NCBI RefSeq assembly: GCF_033100095.1
Contig: NZ_CP136921.1
Span: 2,388,501 to 2,452,500 of the forward strand
DNA from: Diaphorobacter limosus
Lineage (GTDB): Bacteria > Pseudomonadota > Gammaproteobacteria > Burkholderiales > Burkholderiaceae_C
Length of the DNA stretch: 64,000 nucleotides
Direction: 5' to 3'
This document shows, piece after piece, positions 63,554 through 64,000 of this stretch. The notes below the pieces were generated by a model, which saw only the letters and a program-made list of their open reading frames with translations, was not told where the DNA came from and searched no databases. Positions within the stretch are counted from its first letter, which is position 1; each line of letters begins with the position of its first letter. The position numbers and the translations under genes are program-made.

Positions 63554-63567
63554 CGGCAAGCTTGCGA
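63554..63567. promoter_or_regulatory. Palindromic element upstream of the csx16-linked small gene
   Basis: CGGCAAGCTTGCGA, identical to 59904-59917, is 69 bp before ATG 63637 in the divergent region facing the Phd antitoxin gene. Confidence 0.55.
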
Positions 63568-63636
63568 TGCATCTCGGAGAGTCGATGTGGGCCAACAATC
63601 CATCCATCGCAACAACACACCAGAAGGAAACACACC

Positions 63637-63900
63637 ATGACTCTCCCCCAAGCCATCGCCTTCGGCACCGCCGGCGACAAACTCTCGCGCAAGATCACGG
63701 GCACCAACGAGGTGAGCGTCACCCGCAGCACCATTGCCACGGGTGCCGGCGCCGCCCTGGGTGCGGCCGGCGCGGGCGCGCTATCGGTGGGTGCCGGCGC
63801 GGTTGGCCTTACCGCCGTGGCTACCGTGGCCGCACCGGTGGCCGTCCCAGTCGCCATCGTCGCCGGCGGCATTGGTTTGCTGTGCAGCCTGTTCGAGTGA
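63637..63900 (+). CDS. Small glycine-rich hydrophobic protein coupled to csx16
   Basis: An 87-aa protein. Residues 1-32 are polar (MTLPQAIAFGTAGDKLSRKI); ~33-85 are almost wholly Gly/Ala/Val, with glycine-zipper spacing (GAGAALGAAGAGALSVGAGA) and a second hydrophobic stretch (VAAPVAVPVAIVAGGIGLL) ending in CSLFE, so it probably forms a membrane helical hairpin. AGAAGGAAA precedes ATG 63637. Its TGA overlaps the csx16 GTG (GTGA), implying coupled translation with a type III CRISPR accessory gene. I recognise no family. A role as a membrane partner of the CRISPR signalling response is possible but unproven. Confidence 0.75.
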   Translation: MTLPQAIAFGTAGDKLSRKITGTNEVSVTRSTIATGAGAALGAAGAGALSVGAGAVGLTAVATVAAPVAVPVAIVAGGIGLLCSLFE

Positions 63901-64000
63901 CCACCTGGTTCGTCAGCCGCCACCCCGGCGCCCTGCACTGGATGCAGCGCCACGGCCCCGCCTTTGACCAGCATGTGCCGCACCTCGACCCCGCCCAGGT
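63897..64000 (+). CDS. csx16: CRISPR-associated protein Csx16 (VVA1548 family), 5' part only
   Basis: The first 34 codons, from GTG 63897 to the window edge, read TTWFVSRHPGALHWMQRHG, then FDQHVPHLDPAQ. This W-F-V-S-R-H-P-G-A opening and the HLDP strand are the N-terminal signature of Csx16, found with type III CRISPR-Cas loci and reported as a ring nuclease degrading cyclic oligoadenylate signals. The start overlaps the small hydrophobic protein's stop. Rossmann-like remainder, cas genes and any array lie beyond the window, so the CRISPR type is inferred. Confidence 0.78.
   Translation, partial: MTTWFVSRHPGALHWMQRHGPAFDQHVPHLDPAQ

Overview
The window is high-GC, gene-dense DNA that reads as a chromosome segment of a Comamonadaceae betaproteobacterium (Acidovorax/Alicycliphilus/Diaphorobacter-like). 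The grounds are gene content (AmpG, LplT, split MetH, GlnK-AmtB, ComM, ProQ, RadA), an S-adenosylhomocysteine riboswitch before metH, and a dispersed ~50-bp repeat (core ATAGCT..AGCGCTT....GCGCTA..GGC..TTTT). Two PEP-CTERM proteins imply an exosortase elsewhere in the genome. I saw no rRNA, tRNA, insertion sequence or CRISPR array.

Layout. 0-2.7 kb: partial DMT exporter, AraC regulator, AmpG permease. 2.8-6.1 kb: a single-chain type ISP-like restriction-modification enzyme with a coupled 91-aa protein. 6.2-8.3 kb: Cpx-like two-component system with a CpxR-type box in its promoter. 8.3-9.3 kb: PEP-CTERM protein behind a sigma-54 promoter, followed by decayed Bug/MaoC gene fragments. 9.8-14 kb: SRPBCC, thioredoxin-fold and MOSC genes, MFS permease, nitronate monooxygenase. 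14.1-17.5 kb: LPS-type cluster (GT4, O-antigen ligase, GT2). 17.6-26 kb: zinc-finger protein, ilvE, PIN/RHH toxin-antitoxin, radA, GST, cytochrome c peroxidase, alr, lplT. 26-29.5 kb: DMT exporter, second PEP-CTERM protein with the same promoter architecture, AmiS/UreI channel, ProQ. 29.6-35.4 kb: glcF, glcE, amtB, glnK, comM. 35.5-40.2 kb: a branched-chain amino acid ABC transporter reduced to three genes by LivG-LivF and LivH-LivM fusions. 40.3-50.5 kb: fpr, glycine-zipper protein, YihY, shikimate kinase, a Pls-like one-module NRPS with its own PPTase, sodC, a diguanylate cyclase. 50.5-53.4 kb: metH with its riboswitch.

53.5-64 kb is accessory, defence-like DNA: an AlbA_2 remnant, a YhaO/YhaN (SbcCD-like) pair, TumE/TumA, an M15-like putative peptidase, three PIN-domain toxin modules (one damaged), and at the right edge a small glycine-rich hydrophobic protein overlapping the start of csx16, a type III CRISPR accessory gene. 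A palindromic GCAAGCTTGC element lies about 70-100 bp before four of these reading frames, so they may share a regulator.

Most unusual themes: (1) intergenic repeat families read in frame inside proteins (R-M enzyme, LivGF linker, GlcE, NRPS adenylation domain, glycine-zipper protein); (2) paired sigma-54 promoters plus conserved upstream elements at both PEP-CTERM genes; (3) the csx16-linked small membrane protein and the palindrome-marked island.
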